NCBI GenBank assembly: GCA_928724745.1 | Contig: CAKMXJ010000038.1 | Coordinates: 1-28,411, forward strand | DNA length: 28,411 bases | From: Anthracocystis setariae | Taxonomy: Eukaryota; Basidiomycota; Ustilaginomycetes; Ustilaginales; Ustilaginaceae | Direction: 5' to 3' | Shown here: positions 8,728-18,304 of the stretch, piece by piece | Numbering within the stretch: position 1 is the stretch's first letter | Layout of the letters: each line of letters starts with the position of its first letter | Notes under the pieces: generated by a model | What the model was told of the DNA's origin: nothing | What the model saw: the letters and a program-made list of their open reading frames with translations, nothing else | The model's database searches: none | Program-made: the position numbers and the translations under genes

Positions 8728-11563
8728 TCAACGTGAATGGACTACAATTTCATAGGCACCGCTTTCCAACTTGACTACACCAAGGTATGGGCCAGAGCTG
8801 CCAACCGGGATGACCTGGCAAGAATACAACTTCCGTGACAGCTGAATGTGTCCAATGCTGACATTGAATGCTCCAGCTACACCGTGCAGCAGCAGCACCT
8901 CCTCCTGCTTGGTCAACTCTCCATACCGTTCTGCCAGCTTCTCCAGTAGCGTGTTTCCCGCAACTCTGCTCCGTGTGCCCAAGTGGTTCTCCACCGCCTG
9001 CCTGTTCTCTGCCAGCCATGCCACTGCTTGCTCCCTGATCTCCACCGGGTCTGGATTACCACGCCGGTCCTCCAGCAGGAAAGTGAGGCACTCCATCAGT
9101 GAGTCCCGTAGTTCTGCAAAGCCAGTGGTACGGCAGAGACCTGCCAGCTCCCTGCGTTGACTGAGCTGCCGCACAGGATTATCCTCCGGTACTGGTGCAA
9201 AGACCATGCGTGCAGGATCCACCACCAGTGCACGGATGTTGACTCCCAGCTGATTGCGTGTTGCCAGCGTGGCAATGTGGGAACGGAATTTCTGAGCGCC
9301 AAGTGAATTCCGGCATTGGCTGCACCGGACACGGAATTGATTTGCACCTCCACACAGCGTGTAGGTGCCCACACGGTGGCAGCCTTGGCACTGCACATGA
9401 AGCTGCACGTGTGTGAACAGGCTATGTGTGCCAATCGTAGTGTTGAAGTGCTCCAGCTCCTGTGCAATGTCCAGAGCTGCATCAGAGCTAGCCCACCACG
9501 CAGTTGGACTGTCCAATGCCATAGGTCTCCTGCCAGGATGCCAGCCCATGGCATTGTACAGGTCAATGACGGCCTGCCGCTGCAGCTGAGAGGATGCCTT
9601 TGAGTGGCAACCACGGAAGATCTGCTTCTCCTCTGCCAACGCAAGCAACGCATTCAGGTCTGCAAACATGGCTGCCTTGGTGATTGTGTGCGTGAGGAGC
9701 TGCTGATCCCCAGCTGCTGCAGTGAACAAGTGCCGGTGGTCCAAGAATTTGCTGGCCACAGCAATGTCCCTGGCTGCCTGCATGGTGGGGGCCTGTACCG
9801 TAACCTCCAGGCGTACTCCGCTTCCCACCTCTGGAGCTGTGTTGACAATGCGGTCCCTCCAGCTCTGCAGCCTGGCAATGCGGTCCTGCACAATCTTGAT
9901 GCTCATAGGCTGGCCTGCCTGTCCAGCGCCTGCAGCTCCTGCTTTGAGCAGATGCGTGAGCTTGGGATACCCTTTGAAATGAGAAATCCCATCCGGTCTG
10001 GATCTCCACTTCAATTCCACGCTGCCAAAGCCTTCTGCCCACGCGCAGTGCCATAGGGTACTGCTTGTATTTCCCCTTTTTGGACTTGGGTGCAATGAGC
10101 GTGATGCAGCCTGTGTCCACTGTGCAGCCAATGTCAAAGACATTGGCATTACGCAAAGGGTGCTCACTGAGCATGGCTGGATCCAGGAAGCGGTCAATGG
10201 GCACCTTGATGCCATAAGCTCCCATGCGGATGCTCTGGCAGCCAATGTCCTGCAATGCTTCCACCATGATGCCCACATCCACACGCAGCTCTCCATAGGT
10301 GAGCACTGTGGCGTGCTCAGAGGGAATGAGGATGGCACGCTGTGGAGGCTGCTGCAGGCGTGCAATGAGCGGCAGCTTGAAGCGTGGCTCAAAGCGGAAA
10401 TTAACCTTGAGCTCGGCAAAGTACACCCAATGATTGAACAGCTCAGCGTCCTTGAAATCAGGGGAGTAGCTGCACAAGCTCAGGTAGCAGCCAGCAGGGT
10501 AGATGCGCAGCAGGTCTGCGGGAGAGATGGTCACCGCAAATGAGTCCACATCGTACTCCACACAGCCATTCCAGTCAGTCACCGGGTTGAGAGCTGGAAT
10601 GGGCGGCAAGGTTGCCCACTCCTGCTGCCTAGCACTGTCAAGCAGGCTTACAGGCGGTGGTGCTGCTGGCTCCATGTCATCCAGATCCATTGCTGGGAGC
10701 AAGACCACAATGCCGTCCACCGGCATGTCCTCCACTTCCTCCAACCGCAACTCTGGCTGCTGTTGCTGTTGCTCCGGCTGCTCTGGCACAGGTGCTGGCA
10801 GCTGCGGCAGTGTCTCCCCCTCTGCCTCTTCATCTGATGGGTCCTCCAATTCCTCCACCTGCTGCTCCAGAGACGGAATGGGGAAAGGATCCGGCACTTC
10901 ACCAGAGGACGCGTCAGACTGGAAACTATTTTCCATTTCTTCAGCCTCTGGCTCCAGTGCCGGCACTAGCTCAGTCTCTCCGTCTGCCTCCTCTCCCAAT
11001 TCTGCTGCCGCTTCCACCTCAGCCTCTGCCTCTGCCTCTGCAAAGACCACATCCAAGTTGTCCTCCACAAGCGTCAGGGGAAAATCCTCCAAGCTCTCTC
11101 CACTAGCCTCTGAATTTGAATTGGAATTCAATTCAATTGAATCCTCCTCTGCTAGAATTGCTGGATCCAACACGGCAAGGAAAGGGTTGGCAGGTTGCTC
11201 TTCTGCCGCAGGCGCAGTTGCAAGCTCTGGACTCACCGCATCTTGAGCTACCACATCTTGAGAGACTGCTGTTGCTGTTGTTGTTGTTGATGTTGTTGCT
11301 GCTGGTGCTGATGCTGCCGGTGCTGATGCAGGTGTAGGTTGAGCCTGACTTTGAGTTGCTGCACCTTGACATTTGCGGATGCCTTGATGCTTGAGGAGTG
11401 CTGCCGCATTCATCACAACTTGTCCGCAAGTACATGCTACAAGTCCAGCAGCTGCCGCTGCCTCTGGACTGACAGGCACACCGCTGTGAGCCTTGCGCAA
11501 GTGGTTGGTGATGTTGCTTGCGGCATAGGCATAGTTGCATACGGGGCAGGTGATCTGCGACAT
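8728..11563 (-). CDS. copy B: full-length zinc-finger / zinc-ribbon / degenerate OTU protein with +1 frameshift
   Basis: This is the only complete member, about 944 residues if the frame moves +1 at 10036. The start at 11563 is chosen because copies C and D align from the same Met. Residues C6, C9, H21 and H26 form a C2H2 finger; C44, C46, H59 and C65 form a second Cys/His cluster. Residues ~70-320 are a Gln/Ala/Thr then strongly acidic linker (AEAEAEAEVE). The conserved region (~345-700) aligns with copy A across the frameshift. C725/C728 and C747/C750 form a zinc ribbon that copy A lacks. The C-terminus follows the OTU fold pattern of copy A, but DGNC is replaced by a stretch keeping only a Cys (~825), and the catalytic His position is Ala in GAYEIV (~936). 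It is therefore probably an inactive OTU. Without the shift the first frame would end at 9563. The role is unknown; nucleic-acid or telomere binding by the zinc modules is an inference. Confidence 0.75.
10030..10045 (-). other. putative programmed +1 frameshift site, copy B
   Basis: On the - strand the first frame reads CGC GTG GGC AGA AGG. Skipping the A (plus position 10036) gives R V G then GAA GGC TTT GGC, matching the copy A pattern VG-D/E-G-x-G-S. An AGA codon would sit in the A site in place of the copy A stop; slow Arg codons (AGG) serve this role in yeast Ty1. The first frame is not closed here, so the exact shift codon is fixed only to within a few codons by the alignment. Confidence 0.55.
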
Positions 11564-11624
11564 GTTGATTGAGTATGATGAGCGGTTGTCAAAAAAGGAA
11601 TGCAACGGTGTTGCAAATATCAAA

Positions 11625-12090
11625 GCTTTTGTAGTGGACCGTCTTGCTGTTGAAGCTGACCGTCTTCCAGTTCTAGTAGACCGTCTTGCAATTGTAGTGG
11701 ACCGTCTTCCAATTGTAGCAGACCGTCTTGGACTTGTAGTGGACCGTCTTGGATTTGTAGTGGGCCGTCTTCCAGTTGTAGCAGACCGTCTTGGAGTTGT
11801 ATTTGCCCGTCTTGGACTTGTAGTTGACCGTCTTGGATTTGTAGTGGACCGTCTTGGACTTGTAGTAGACCGTCTTGGATTTGTAGTGGACCATCTTGGA
11901 TTTGTAGTAGACCGTCTTCCCTGCTCAGCACGCTCAAAAAAGTTGAATTTGTATTGGACCGTCTTCCAATTTGTATTGGACCGTCTTCCAATTTGTATTG
12001 GACCGTCTTGCCAGATGAATACAGACGCGTCTCACAATTCAATTGGACCGTCTTCCAATTTTCAAATGGACCGTCTTCCAGAGGGCCAGA
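11625..12090. repeat. 21-bp GACCGTCTT minisatellite upstream of copy B
   Basis: This is the same array as at 900-1545 but with fewer units (about 18-20). The flanks match on both sides, so copy number differs between the two modules. It lies 5' of the copy B start, where a promoter or 5' leader would be expected. Confidence 0.9.
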
Positions 12091-12106
12091 CGCGAGCTGC
12101 CCACCT

Positions 12107-12127
12107 GGGGATAAGCACTAGAACCCT
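12107..12127. repeat. decayed type I module end
   Basis: GGGGATAAGCACTAGAA is followed by only CCCT before copy D begins. The one substitution (CATTAG to CACTAG) and the loss of telomere units suggest this is an older junction than those to its left. Confidence 0.7.
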
Positions 12128-12291
12128 GCAGCATGATTCTGGACCACCTGCCCACAAGAGCATGCTGTCAACCCACATGCAGCTGCTTGCGCTGCTGTAA
12201 CAAAGACTCCAGCATGGGCTTTGCGGATGTGGTTGGTGATGTTGGTTGCTGAGTAGGTAAAGTGGCAGACTGGACACAGCAAGAAAGTCAT
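12128..12291 (-). pseudogene. copy D: diverged zinc-finger fragment of the family
   Basis: The start codon is at 12291-12289. The ~54 codons read as a clear homologue of the copy B N-terminus: Cys-Pro-Val-Cys at 6-9, His 21 and His 26 in NITNHIRKAH, then a second cluster with Cys-Ser-Cys-Gly-Gln-Val-Val. It ends abruptly at the CCCT junction at 12127, so everything after the second Cys pair is missing. Divergence from copies B and C is much larger than between those two, which makes this the oldest - strand module, consistent with its position closest to the centromere. Confidence 0.8.
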
Positions 12292-12339
12292 GGCGGCGTG
12301 GATGTTGGATGGTCAGTGGTGAGATGAGCCGTCTGCCTG

Positions 12340-12620
12340 GCCTTTGCAATTGTAGTGGACTGTCTTCTGCTTTGTTACCAACCGTCTCCTGTCTCTTACT
12401 GATTGTCTTCAAATTGTTACTGACTGTCTTCCAATTTGAAGTAGACCGTCTGTCTTTTTCTTTGAAGTGGACCATCTTCTGCTGAATTCAAATCCAAAAT
12501 TATTTTGAAGTGGCGCGTCTTCCTGGCATTTCAAAATTCAGCACCATTTTTAAATGGACCGTCTCATTTTCTCAGAGACGCGTCCAAACAACAATTTTTT
12601 GTCCATCAAACCCTAACCTG
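12340..12620. repeat. diverged GACCGTCTT repeats upstream of copy D, ending in CCCTAACCT
   Basis: Irregular units such as GGACTGTCTTC, GACTGTCTTCC and GGACCGTCTC are separated by AT-rich spacers. The block ends with AAACCCTAACCTGG (12608-12621), the innermost telomere-like tract. After it no subtelomeric module sequence is seen. Confidence 0.7.
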
Positions 12621-12621
12621 G

Positions 12622-14690
12622 GTGTTGCTCCCGGGATTGTTGCCAAGATGTCAGAGCAGGGAAGCAGGAGATTGGGAGAAGGTCTTATATTCCACCTTAT
12701 ATAGTGAGTAAGATAAAATACAATTGACGTCCTCATGTGAGTCTGGTTGTGTTGGATCACATAGATCCAAAAGTCATCTCATACTTAGAGTATTTTACTT
12801 AACGGCACTAAACACGCAGGCCCGCGTGTTTGAACGTAAGGGGTAAAGAACGGAAATAGCACGCGCGCAAAATAATGGGGAATAATATTTGAACCCCACT
12901 TCACAAATAAGGGTAAACCCTTGTTACGCGCCGTCATGGACATCAAGACTAGCTGGACACCTCACACGCGTGGTTGCGTGTTAAATATACAGCTCCTCGC
13001 AATCCCCTACTCGTCGAACCAATCATCTCAAGTTGGGGTTATGATACGAACAACACTCAAGGGTCATAATGGGTCACCCTCACAATCAAGGGTGAACCCC
13101 ATTTGCGGACAACATTGCCCCAAACAAATCAGAGGTAAGCTGCTAATAGACCATCAGGGAATAGTCCTGGAATGGCAAGGACACACGCAAGATCGCATGT
13201 ATAGAAGCACAATCTCAGTCGACATGGGACGTTATGAAGTACGGCTACAGCGACAAGGGGTGTCACTTAGCCGTATTTGAGAATCAGCGCCACATGTGAA
13301 TATAGAGGCCGCAAGACACCCTACAGGGATTGTAATATCATCAAATCATCAACTATCAAAGTGTGTTCCTAACATACAACCAAACATACCAACACGCAGG
13401 CTTGCGTGTTTGTCTCTCACGTGGTAACCTACCAAGCTTCCTAGCCTACAGCGCCCACTAGGACGAGTGCGGTCAATCTCATTTTGTTCTTGCTGGCTTC
13501 ATCGCCAAAGAGGATTGACAATTGACTTAGCAATTCCAAACACACTTCCAAGATCGCAGCTTGAAGTAAATCAAGGGACGCGGCGAACATGCGTCCTTGC
13601 ATGTTTGCAATCATACTCAAACGTCTACCCACACGCAACAGTGATTAGGCGGACGTAGAATCTAATAGGTTGCTGAGCAATGTGAGGATATGATCACCCG
13701 GGGTACGTCCCGGGAGATGCCGCAGTCTGTCCCAATCCCCCAATTTGGGAGGCCCATTGGGACGGGCCACTCCCACTTGCCTTTGCCCGTCATTCCAAGA
13801 CCACTTCTCCCAACACTGATAGAAACTGCATTCATAACATTGTGTTGGGATTGGGCAGAGGAGCTTGTGGAATTTCTGTTAGACCCCCAGCAAACTCAGC
13901 GTCCTCTGTTAGACCTCTAGTACCTCCCCCATTCCTGCTGAAGGCCCAACTGCGGTAAAGGGTCCTTCTGTAGATCATGTCTCCTACAAAGGGTTGCCCC
14001 TGAACCTTTGTTGCATGCAATACTTAGTTAGCTTATAGCCAATGGAGTACTAGTGCCCTATATATCCCTACAACCCCTCTATTCCTGCCTGCCGCCTATG
14101 ACCAAAGCCGCCCTGCGGTAGTTAGAACCTTTGGTCTCGATACTAGCAAGCTTGATTCAACCTGGGAACAATAGTTGTGAGGCTTGGCTATCCTACCGTT
14201 TTTTTTTTTTGCTCAATTCCTCAATGTTGTCATGTGCACTCCGCCACCCTTTCATGCAAAGTTTGACCACCGGTGCCCCCCTACGGCTGGAAGCTGAAGC
14301 TCCCAAGCGACTCTCCTGAGTCAGGCAACCAATGTTGTCATGTTTCATCATACTTCTTGGAATCGTAATCACACGCATGGTCCTCAAGACGTTGCATATG
14401 TGTTAACAGCTTTTCTCGCTTTGCAATTGCATGTCAAGGGACCAACGCAGACCACTGATAGTCCTGCTCCGGCCACGCCTCGATCCACCACCTCTTTCGC
14501 TTTCACTATAGGCCCCTGCTCCCGCCTCGCTCGCATTTCAGATTCGCGCTTGCAGCTTTCGCTGATGAGCTCTGACTTGATCTCAAAGTTTCGCCGGTGA
14601 TTTATGTCTTATTAACGAGGAATGTCTATCTATTTGCTGTATGTACAAGTCTATACCGTATGCTAATAATGGGTTGAAAGTAAAATGTTA
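12622..14690. other. gene-free transition zone
   Basis: I find no recognisable protein in about 2 kb; the short ORFs have no family features. It may be an eroded retroelement or spacer. Visible items are the inverted-repeat series at 12810-13605, a CCCGGGG/TCCCGGGA pair near 13697-13716, and a 14-bp direct repeat (CAATGTTGTCATGT at 14222-14235 and 14330-14343) flanking 94 bases. A T-run lies just left of the repeat. Confidence 0.6.
12810..13605. repeat. five spaced inverted repeats, AACACGC-N6-GCGTGTT type
   Basis: Sites lie at 12811-12830, 12963-12982, 13182-13201, 13391-13410 and 13586-13605. Each has 6-8 paired bases around a spacer of exactly six bases. The spacers differ (AGGCCC, GTGGTT, AAGATC, AGGCTT, GTCCTT), while the arms are conserved. 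The last site changes both arms together (AACATGC/GCATGTT). Distances between sites are 152, 219, 209 and 195 bases. Confidence 0.7.
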
Positions 14691-14731
14691 TCATCAGGTT
14701 GGGCGCATGGTGCTGGGACCCGTGCTCGAGA

Positions 14732-17700
14732 CTAGAAGGAGAAGCGCAGCAGCGCCGGGTTGAGAACGATCGGATAGATCATGTGCAAGATGGCCGTGAG
14801 CAACAACGGCCAAAACGTGACGAAGCCCGGAATCATCCAATCGAGCGGAACGATCGATGGAATCTGCAAGATGATCACCACAGCGATCGTAAACCAGCAA
14901 AGCAGCAACGGCCTCCAGAATCGCTTCCAAATCAACGGCACTTCAATGAAGAAGTTGCTTTCCTCCAGATCCTTGTTGGTGGCTCCCCATGACATGTCGT
15001 AGCCGAACGGATGCGAGAGCAAAGCCGTCAACACGTGGTACGATAGTCCACCGAAGAACGTAAACATGGCGGGCATCCACACCAAATGCTCCAAGATCAG
15101 CGTGAACAGCCCTGCCACACCTGCTCGGTACCTCGCCACCACCTGTCCGACATTGCCGCCCACCGTGAACACCATGACGACCGCTACAAAGATCTTGAAA
15201 GGTGTCAAGAACGATGGGTCTACGACCGGATAGAACCACCCCTCCACCAAATACAGACCAAACGTCATGGGGAACGCAGCTCCGATGGCATAGTAACTGA
15301 AGATGTAACTGCAAGCTGCAAACTTGTAGTGGATCGGCGCCACGCTGCCCAGGAAAGTCCTGAACAGTTTGGTAAACGGTCCCCTGTACGGCCATTCCCA
15401 GAGTCGATGAAGGATCAGCTCCGAGCATCCGAATGCATACTTTTGCCATCGATTCAGCTCGTCGTCGCAGGTCAGTGACACACCTTCCTCAAATCCGTTG
15501 TTCGAGTAGGTCGCCCAGCGAGTGATGTAGCCCGCCATGAGCAAGCGCAGCGCCATGTCAAAGTCTTCCGATACGTGCGACTCGGACCAGATCTTGCGGA
15601 CACCATCTTCGGGGTCGATGAACGAAGCCTCCTGCATCGCAGACCATCGCAAGATGGCATTATGACCCATGAATGGAGCCACGTCACCGTTGGCAACGAC
15701 GAAACTGATGGAAAAGTTGACCAGCCGAGTGAAAAAGGCAATGCACCGTTCAAAGTAACTGTCGGAAACCAACATCACTCCTGAACAGTGCTGCAGTACG
15801 CCCACGTCGGGGCACAGGGTCATCTCGGTAGCCGCGTCCAACAGGCAGTCTTCGGGAACACGCGTATCCGAATCGATCAGAAGGATCAACTGGCCCAGTC
15901 GCACATTGCCCTTGGCTTGCGCAAGAGGGTGCAGCTTGGGCAGGCATACCTCGAGGCATCGTCGATACAGCTCGGTCTCGTCGGCATCGTTCCAATCTTC
16001 GGGTCCAAGAAGCGGCGATCGGTCCTTCCTGTCAGCAGCTCGGTATGCTCGTTCAGCCCTGCCATACTTCTCGGTGCGCCGTGATCCTTCTTTGCTGTCC
16101 TCTGTGCCGGGACAAGGCTTGAGATAGTTGGGCTCGTTGTGGAACCTTTCGAGCTCGGCAACCGTGTTGGGTCTGGTTTCCAGCATCATCTTCTCGATCG
16201 CCTGCGACAGATGGCAAGTAAAGTTGAGGTTGGATGCTTTCTTGAAACGTCCTTTGCGCTGGTATCCATCTTTGCCGTGGCCGGGGCGGGCGACCCAGCC
16301 TACATTGTTTCGCTCGTAGTATTCCTTTCGGATCTTTTGTTCCTGCTCGTCAACCAAAAGCATTCCGTCTTCCGACACAATGATACCGGCCGTACCGCCC
16401 TGCAGCTCGTAGATCGTGATGGCCTTCTTGATCGACTCGATTGTGGGCATCAACACTCCCTGCAGAGATTCTTTGTAGACCGGCATCTGGATCGTGATGT
16501 GGGGCAAGTCACCTGCCAGCTTGCGCACGGGGGCTTTGCCTGAAAAGTAGAGCGAATTTTGGTTGAGTTGGTTGACAGGTCCGAATAGCTGGAAGAGGAT
16601 GCCGATGCAATTGTCGCAGAAGAACAGGATGACGGGGAACATGACGATCGTTACGGCAGACAGGGCCATTCGACTCCAATTGCCGTCTTGCAGACTGTGT
16701 TGGAACAGCCTCGAAATGAAAAGGAAGCACACCATAACGTTGAGTGCCACCGCCAAGCCGTGCTGCAGAGGAGCAATATAAATCACCGGACGCTTTTCGT
16801 ACTCGATCTCTTGCTTTTCAGGATCTTCGTCGCCGCTCACTGTGGGGGCGTCCTCGTCTAATGAATCCCAGTCGCTGTCCTTCTTCTCCTCGATGGACGA
16901 AATCGAGGAGCAAGTTGACCCGGCACGTACCGTCACCGACACATTTCTCTGATCCGAGTAAGAAGCCATCCGTGCCGCTTCAGGGTGTCGAGGTGCTGAG
17001 ACGCCGCGACTGTTGCGTGCTTGGGCGACTTCCATGAAGTGGACCGGCCCCTCGGCGGTATCGTTGTAAAAGGATACCCTTTTTGTGCGATTTTGTTCAT
17101 CTTGCTCTCGCAGCGATCCCCGACTTGGTGAACTGGGCGAGGTCATGATATCGTCGACCGACACCTCCTTGGTCTTATCATCTGCAGCAGGGTGGGTCGA
17201 CGTAAGACTTTGGGAGGTGCTGCGACGCGAGAACGAGTCTCGATCCTTGGTGTAGCTTCGCTGGTGATTGCGAGCCGCCTTTTCGAGGTTGTTGTTGTTG
17301 AGCACTGCGAAAGAGTTGACGGATGAGATCGACGAGAATGAAGGTGTTGTTGGTGTCGGCGGGACCGAGCCCGCGGCCGAAGCAGAAGTCGGAGATGCCA
17401 AGCCGGGCGTAGCAGCGCCACTCGCCATGACCGCCATCAGATTGTTGGAATTGTTGTAGTAGCTGCTGTTCCAGACGAACTGCAACATCTTGTCCTCGAG
17501 GTCTTTCGCCCTTCCGTGCAGATCTTCCACTTGATCTGCCCAGACGACCAGGGTGTTTTCGGTGCGGATAAAGCATGCGTTTTGAGCCTTTCGCGCACCT
17601 GCCAGAGCCGACATGCTTTCGACCACCTGAATGTGTTGTGAGGGTGTTACGGGCACCTGGTTCGTAGAGGGAGCCAACCGCGTTGTGATTGCTGCGACGA

Positions 17701-18304
17701 CTGCCGTTGTCAGTGTCATGGCAGCTTCGCAATTGAGAACCGCCACCGACTCGCAGAAGTCCTCGAGACGCTCATCGTTGGCAGGACACACGACGTATTG
17801 CCCCTTGCCATATCGAATCGCAACACCGTGAGCAGCCTCCTCCACTTGGCTCAGCTCGCCTTCCGTGCTGAACAGATTGTCACGCTGGAACTGGCGGTAG
17901 AGATACTTAGCCATAAGCTCGTATCCCTCCCGAGCATCGATCCAACTCTTGAGCTCAGGCGAGGCTGCTTGCTCTCCTGATTTGTCCTGAGCCGAGGCCT
18001 CAGCCTGCTTTACCTGCGTCTCATCCGCTGAGCTTACTACTTCGGGGGATTGCCCATACTGTACAGAAGCTGATCTAGCCCTGGACCTGTACGTTGAAAG
18101 TCTGGGGTTCCTGCTTGACACCGATGCGCTTTTGGCGTCCGCTTCGTCGCTGCTTCTCGGAGAAGATTTATCAGTTGAAGAGGGAAGTACCGAGGGGCTG
18201 GTCAGGCTTCTGCTGGCTCGATGTCGCCGCACTTCCGAGTAGCGAGGCTCTACATCCGCCGTATCCAAATGAGAAGAGGTAGGCATTGGCTGAGCTTTCT
18301 GCAC
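14732..18304 (-). CDS. processive family-2 glycosyltransferase, membrane bound (fungal GT2)
   Basis: A single intact frame of 1190 codons. Residues 1-115 are Ser-rich. Residues ~117-290 form a conserved globular part seen in fungal GT2 proteins. Residues ~290-500 are low complexity and acidic. Two hydrophobic segments (~515-535, ~547-575) precede the catalytic domain. It has SEDG (644-647), DSD (811-813, nucleotide-sugar/metal binding), EDFD (913-916, acid/base) and ELNRW (949-953), which occupies the QxxRW product-binding position with Glu for Gln. Five C-terminal membrane segments (~993-1180) would form the polymer channel. The layout matches cellulose-, chitin- and hyaluronan-synthase-like enzymes. 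Absence of QRRRW argues against a true chitin synthase. The closest described group I know is the fungal GT2 type represented by ZtGT2 of Zymoseptoria, needed for hyphal growth on solid surfaces. Polymer and donor are unknown. It is the first intact chromosomal gene next to the subtelomere. Confidence 0.85.
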   Translation of the reverse strand: MQKAQPMPTSSHLDTADVEPRYSEVRRHRASRSLTSPSVLPSSTDKSSPRSSDEADAKSASVSSRNPRLSTYRSRARSASVQYGQSPEVVSSADETQVKQAEASAQDKSGEQAASPELKSWIDAREGYELMAKYLYRQFQRDNLFSTEGELSQVEEAAHGVAIRYGKGQYVVCPANDERLEDFCESVAVLNCEAAMTLTTAVVAAITTRLAPSTNQVPVTPSQHIQVVESMSALAGARKAQNACFIRTENTLVVWADQVEDLHGRAKDLEDKMLQFVWNSSYYNNSNNLMAVMASGAATPGLASPTSASAAGSVPPTPTTPSFSSISSVNSFAVLNNNNLEKAARNHQRSYTKDRDSFSRRSTSQSLTSTHPAADDKTKEVSVDDIMTSPSSPSRGSLREQDEQNRTKRVSFYNDTAEGPVHFMEVAQARNSRGVSAPRHPEAARMASYSDQRNVSVTVRAGSTCSSISSIEEKKDSDWDSLDEDAPTVSGDEDPEKQEIEYEKRPVIYIAPLQHGLAVALNVMVCFLFISRLFQHSLQDGNWSRMALSAVTIVMFPVILFFCDNCIGILFQLFGPVNQLNQNSLYFSGKAPVRKLAGDLPHITIQMPVYKESLQGVLMPTIESIKKAITIYELQGGTAGIIVSEDGMLLVDEQEQKIRKEYYERNNVGWVARPGHGKDGYQRKGRFKKASNLNFTCHLSQAIEKMMLETRPNTVAELERFHNEPNYLKPCPGTEDSKEGSRRTEKYGRAERAYRAADRKDRSPLLGPEDWNDADETELYRRCLEVCLPKLHPLAQAKGNVRLGQLILLIDSDTRVPEDCLLDAATEMTLCPDVGVLQHCSGVMLVSDSYFERCIAFFTRLVNFSISFVVANGDVAPFMGHNAILRWSAMQEASFIDPEDGVRKIWSESHVSEDFDMALRLLMAGYITRWATYSNNGFEEGVSLTCDDELNRWQKYAFGCSELILHRLWEWPYRGPFTKLFRTFLGSVAPIHYKFAACSYIFSYYAIGAAFPMTFGLYLVEGWFYPVVDPSFLTPFKIFVAVVMVFTVGGNVGQVVARYRAGVAGLFTLILEHLVWMPAMFTFFGGLSYHVLTALLSHPFGYDMSWGATNKDLEESNFFIEVPLIWKRFWRPLLLCWFTIAVVIILQIPSIVPLDWMIPGFVTFWPLLLTAILHMIYPIVLNPALLRFSF

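Noticed and set aside
9563..10030. C-terminal tail of the unshifted copy B frame as a separate domain
   Set aside because: It has no counterpart in copy A and reads as shadow sequence (Arg/Ser/Cys/His-rich) of the +1 frame; it may be made as an alternative tail but is not a domain.
10503..11246. 247-codon + strand ORF opposite copy B
   Set aside because: It is a Ser-rich antisense shadow of the acidic, Gln-rich linker; the same shadow occurs over copy C.
14222..14343. 14-bp direct repeat as a target duplication of a small retroposon
   Set aside because: The 94 bases between show no promoter, tail or terminal structure; the T-run lies outside the repeat, so the case is too weak.
14561..14600. 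Hammerhead-ribozyme-like CTGATGAG
   Set aside because: The matching GAAAC core and stems are absent here and at the other CTGATG sites checked.
14732..18304. Calling the GT2 gene a chitin synthase
   Set aside because: The QRRRW signature and chitin-synthase N-terminal domains are absent; other GT2 motifs fit a broader synthase-like family.
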